DNA from: Oscillatoriales cyanobacterium
Lineage (GTDB): Bacteria > Cyanobacteriota > Cyanobacteriia > Cyanobacteriales > Microcoleaceae
NCBI GenBank assembly: GCA_004292955.1
Contig: RDXX01000041.1
Location: 19,500-83,499 of the forward strand
Length of the DNA stretch: 64,000 nt
Reading direction: 5' to 3'
A program made the position numbers and the translations under genes. Below, piece by piece: positions 62,692-64,000 of this stretch. The notes under the pieces were generated by a model, which was given only the letters and a program-made list of their open reading frames with translations, had not been told where the DNA came from and searched no databases. Numbering within the stretch: the first letter of the stretch is position 1; each line of letters begins with the position of its first letter.

Positions 62692-63537
62692 GTGATTAAG
62701 CATTTTGCCTTGTTTTTATTGGCTTTAATCCTTTCGGGTGTAATCGAACTGAGCCATAAGTCCGCAGGAGGGACAACGCCCTCTGATATAGGAATAACCA
62801 GGGTGGCTGAGTTGAAATCCGCTGAAATTGATGGCATCCGCTTTGAAAGCATAATGCCAGAGCCTGTATTGACCCTCCCCAAAAAACAACCTGACACTTC
62901 TGGTGTAATCGCGCTCGGCCATGTACCCAGATTGTTAGCTGGGGGTGTTGATGCCCAACTGGGGAGGGCAACTGAATTGACATCCTTTGAATCAACACAT
63001 AGCAATGTAGTTGAAGTAGATGGTATCCATTTAGAAACTGTGGTGTTTAACCCGATATGGCCAATTCCAGCCAATCTGCACGGTGCAAATACCCCTGTGC
63101 AATTTGGTGTCCGCATTACCAACAAAACATCAGAGTCTATTCGCGTCCCCTTGGCGCTTAGCTTTGGTCCAAAGATTATAAAAATGGATGGTCAAGAATT
63201 AAAAATAGCCAACAAGGTAATTTCATCTGATCCACCGACCTTAAACAAACCCCTTTGTCCGTCAATCAAACCTGGAAAAAGTGAAACTTTCGTTTGGAAC
63301 TGGATACTTCAGTGGCAGAATAATCAGCTTCAGCTTGAAGGTACTAATGCTCAAGGTGCCCCTTGGATTTATGAGCCTCTCAGTCCTGGCGTGTACTCGA
63401 TTGCTTTAGAGTATGATGTCCGCAGCACAATAGTACGACTCTGCGAACTAATAACGCAAGTACCAAGGACAGAAGAAAAAATCTGGGTAGGTCGGGGAAC
63501 TACTCCCTCAAAGAATATCAGCTTAGTCCACCTTTGA
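62692..63537 (+). CDS. hypothetical protein of the same module family, start uncertain
   Basis: The 281-codon frame has a partial module (EIDGIRFESIMPEPVLTLPKK, about 44-64) and one full module (VEVDGIHLETVVFNPIWPIP, QFGVRITNKTSESIRV, ETFVWNWILQWQNNQLQLEG, LSPGVYSIALEYDV, about 103-270). The first 40 residues are hydrophobic, but the GTG start falls inside a block that is upstream, non-coding DNA at the 61-kb paralogue, so the true start is doubtful. The stretches SGVIELSHKSAGG and SGVIALGHVPRLLAGG look like diverged duplicates. It could be functional or decaying. Confidence 0.6.
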   Translation: MIKHFALFLLALILSGVIELSHKSAGGTTPSDIGITRVAELKSAEIDGIRFESIMPEPVLTLPKKQPDTSGVIALGHVPRLLAGGVDAQLGRATELTSFESTHSNVVEVDGIHLETVVFNPIWPIPANLHGANTPVQFGVRITNKTSESIRVPLALSFGPKIIKMDGQELKIANKVISSDPPTLNKPLCPSIKPGKSETFVWNWILQWQNNQLQLEGTNAQGAPWIYEPLSPGVYSIALEYDVRSTIVRLCELITQVPRTEEKIWVGRGTTPSKNISLVHL

Positions 63538-63624
63538 ACATAAATTGCTGCAAGATTGCCATTATAAGATACTTCCAACAAAGGTTGATAAATGTTAGAT
63601 ATCTACTTTATAGAGGATAAAAAA

Positions 63625-63807
63625 ATGTCATTACCCAGATATTCCCTGTTTTTATTTGTAACACCTTTGCTTGTGACACTAACAAGTCAAAAATGCGAAG
63701 CTTTCTCTATTACACCCGTAGGAGGCGGTGCTATTCAAAACTATGTGCCAGAAGTAAAATACGATTCTGGACGAGGCAAAGTCTTTCTCAATCCGCTGTC
63801 GGGGTGA
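63625..63807 (+). CDS. short exported protein or N-terminal fragment
   Basis: A 60-residue protein from the ATG at 63625 (GAGG about 8 bases before). MSLPRYSLFLFVTPLLVTLTS then QKCEAFSITPVGGG has a typical signal peptide ending near CEAFS. The mature part of about 33 residues is too short for a domain, so it may be the start of a gene truncated by the TGA at 63805. It is not recognisably related to the modules upstream. Confidence 0.55.
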   Translation: MSLPRYSLFLFVTPLLVTLTSQKCEAFSITPVGGGAIQNYVPEVKYDSGRGKVFLNPLSG

Positions 63808-64000
63808 CAAGTCGCCTATAACGCTGATAGAATAAGGCTCATAGCTCTTATGCCTTGTTGATAATTAGGCAGTTTATGTGGAGATAAAGACATTAATTCA
63901 ACAACAACCAGCCAATCACTAAACATCGAATCGACCCATGATTCACCCCAAAGTCCAATATAAAAAGTGCTATGGCGTGCATATTTTCTGTGACTTTCTG

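Noticed and set aside
1..64000. CRISPR array to go with cas6
   Set aside because: All tandem repeats found are heptamers, palindromes or coding duplications; none has the 28-40 bp repeat with unique spacers pattern.
1..64000. tRNA or rRNA genes
   Set aside because: No cloverleaf with a GGTTCGAATCC-type T arm and matching acceptor stem was found by eye; a tRNAscan run would settle it.

Overview
The window comes from a cyanobacterium, most likely a filamentous, non-heterocystous Oscillatoriales (Microcoleus/Oscillatoria/Tychonema type). The evidence is a phycocyanin operon (cpcB, cpcA, cpcC, cpcE, cpcF), photosystem II assembly lipoproteins (psb27, psbQ), cytochrome b6f genes (petC-petA), a carboxysome shell gene (ccmK), the group G sigma factor, very frequent HIP1 octamers (GCGATCGC), and an extreme load of short dispersed repeats of the kind known from such genomes. 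The genus is inferred from general character; no rRNA is present. No tRNA, rRNA or CRISPR array was recognised.

Layout. 0-9 kb: an orphan ParE-type toxin, a Cas4/AddB-like PD-(D/E)XK nuclease next to recJ, then a PP2C phosphatase and an FHA-Ser/Thr kinase that both carry zinc ribbons (a likely signalling pair). 9-13 kb: repeat-rich DNA, pyrB, and a solitary TnpB with hairpins at both ends. 13-20.5 kb: an SH3-domain exported protein, moaE, sigG with its anti-sigma factor, then an accessory stretch with a ParD antitoxin stub, an apparently circularly permuted RsbW-like ATPase ORF, a formylglycine-generating-enzyme stub, and a GGCT and a VOC protein. 20.6-29.7 kb, almost all on the minus strand: a desaturase-SDR fusion, a nuclease-fold protein, a NodB deacetylase, a tight three-gene operon (DUF262 protein, DUF3696-type AAA ATPase, unknown protein) that looks like an antiphage cassette, a GHL10 hydrolase and psb27. 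29.9-34.2 kb: recF and a SERCA-type Ca2+ pump.

35-43 kb is the phycobilisome rod locus: cpcB-cpcA, a wrecked second rod-linker gene whose middle is replaced by group II intron-like sequence, intact cpcC, cpcE, a 642-residue protein of an unrecognised repeat family inserted between the lyase genes, and cpcF. 43-49.7 kb: a CheY-like regulator, a small ABM-like protein, an orphan cas6, a deleted and frameshifted MFS gene, an SDR and class I aldolase. 49.9-59.9 kb: an M1 aminopeptidase with HEAT repeats, a Nudix protein, a ThiO-like oxidase, psbQ, an alpha/beta hydrolase, petC-petA and a DUF3067 gene. 60-64 kb: a solitary ccmK with an altered pore loop and a decaying cluster of paralogous hypothetical genes.

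A theme of the whole window is repeat invasion. Heptamer short tandem repeats (TTAGTCA, AACTGTC, AAATCTC/TCTAAAA types), several palindromic families (cores GCGGTTGAAACCGC, AACAGGCAAGATGCCTGTT, and a ~120 bp MITE-like element with GGGCGAAGCATGACCGC arms in three copies) and C-rich tracts fill the intergenic DNA. In three otherwise intact genes (recJ, recF, the ThiO-like oxidase) such repeats lie inside the reading frame and are translated.
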